From CAYRJA01 sp964424455 (GTDB lineage Bacteria > Bacteroidota > Bacteroidia > Chitinophagales > UBA10324): 14,274 bases of DNA. Position numbers and translations under genes: made by a program. Below the pieces are notes generated by a model that worked only from the letters and a program-made list of their open reading frames with translations, was not told where the DNA came from and ran no database searches. The DNA is taken from the NCBI GenBank assembly GCA_964424455.1, contig CAYRJA010000086.1, positions 1 through 14,274 on the forward strand, in the 5' to 3' direction. How positions within the stretch are numbered: position 1 is the stretch's first letter; the number at the start of each line of letters is the position of its first letter. This document shows, piece by piece, positions 14,077 through 14,274 of the stretch.

Positions 14077-14274
14077 AAAACAGAGAAATAAAAAATAACT
14101 CAGCTGGCGAAAGTTTTTTTCACTTGCGCTGATAAAATGTATCTAAAAATAAAATTGAAAACAGAATCAAACAGTGTTACAGCAAAGATAAGAGGGCGTT
14201 CCTCGATATTGCAGTGTTAAAGGGATAGGGTGCATACCAAATTGTCGTTAGGCAGCTATCGCGGGTGGCTGGTT
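14077..14274. other. Non-coding right edge, GC-richer in the last 54 bases
   Basis: No supported gene is visible. The first part is AT-rich and holds a hairpin (14105-14131) and one GTGTTACAG (14174-14182). The last 54 bases (14221-14274) rise to about 54% GC by count, against under 40% elsewhere. Reading frames there are short or stopped on both strands. The change could mark the edge of an RNA gene, a repeat or an acquired segment beyond the window. Confidence 0.4.
14105..14131 (+). terminator. Hairpin after the GNAT-like gene
   Basis: GCGAAAGT (14107-14114) pairs with ACTTGCGC (14122-14129) with one mismatch, extended by two G-T wobbles, around the loop TTTTTTC. It begins 28 bases after the TAA stop. 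No T-run follows, so this is a tentative terminator. Confidence 0.35.

Noticed and set aside
1..14274. CRISPR array, tRNA, rRNA or insertion sequence
   Set aside because: No regularly spaced repeats, cloverleaf, rRNA-like block, transposase or terminal inverted repeats were seen.

Overview
The window looks like chromosomal DNA of a member of the Bacteroidota, probably of the Chitinophagia/Sphingobacteriia type. The class is an inference; the phylum is better supported. The DNA is AT-rich, roughly 37-38% GC by eye. Shine-Dalgarno sites are essentially absent. Several genes carry the Bacteroidota -7 promoter element TAnnTTTG a few bases before the start codon. One lipoprotein carries the C-DGIQN-ETGIDCGGPC-C cysteine motif common in exported proteins of this phylum. 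Most genes are ordinary core genes, and no phage, insertion sequence or CRISPR array is visible.

Layout. 258-1571 (-): radical SAM protein of unknown role. 1657-3012 (+): divergent, signal-peptide-bearing alpha/alpha-toroid protein with a DxDD motif. 3013-4023 (-): CAP-domain lipoprotein whose stop codon abuts the previous one. 4256-6049 (+): lepA. 6162-7680 (+): folD and queE, one base apart. 7723-8760 (+): family 2 glycosyltransferase with a TTG start. 8816-9232 (-): aroQ, divergent from xerD at 9322-10227 (+). 10373-10591 (+): small, very basic protein behind a well-formed promoter. 10716-11858 (-): nhaA. 11859-12423: the only long gene-free stretch. 12424-14076 (+): 550-residue protein with a GNAT-like central domain. 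14077-14274: non-coding as far as visible, becoming GC-richer at the edge.

The genes do not form one pathway. folD (one-carbon folate metabolism) and queE (7-deazaguanine synthesis for queuosine) are probably co-transcribed. aroQ and xerD share a divergent promoter region. The rest are single transcription units, several with hairpins after the stop codon.

The most unusual signal is a short near-palindrome, CTGTTACAG. By hand count the exact 9-mer occurs 7 times, always in the same orientation, and its core TGTTACA/TGTAACA occurs 27 times, where base composition predicts about 0.1 and 3. It occurs in coding and non-coding DNA and is densest in the gene-free stretch upstream of nhaA and the GNAT-like gene. 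I do not know a described element that explains it. Other items of interest are the exported DxDD toroid protein, the 550-residue GNAT-like protein, the uncharacterised radical SAM protein and the 72-residue basic protein.
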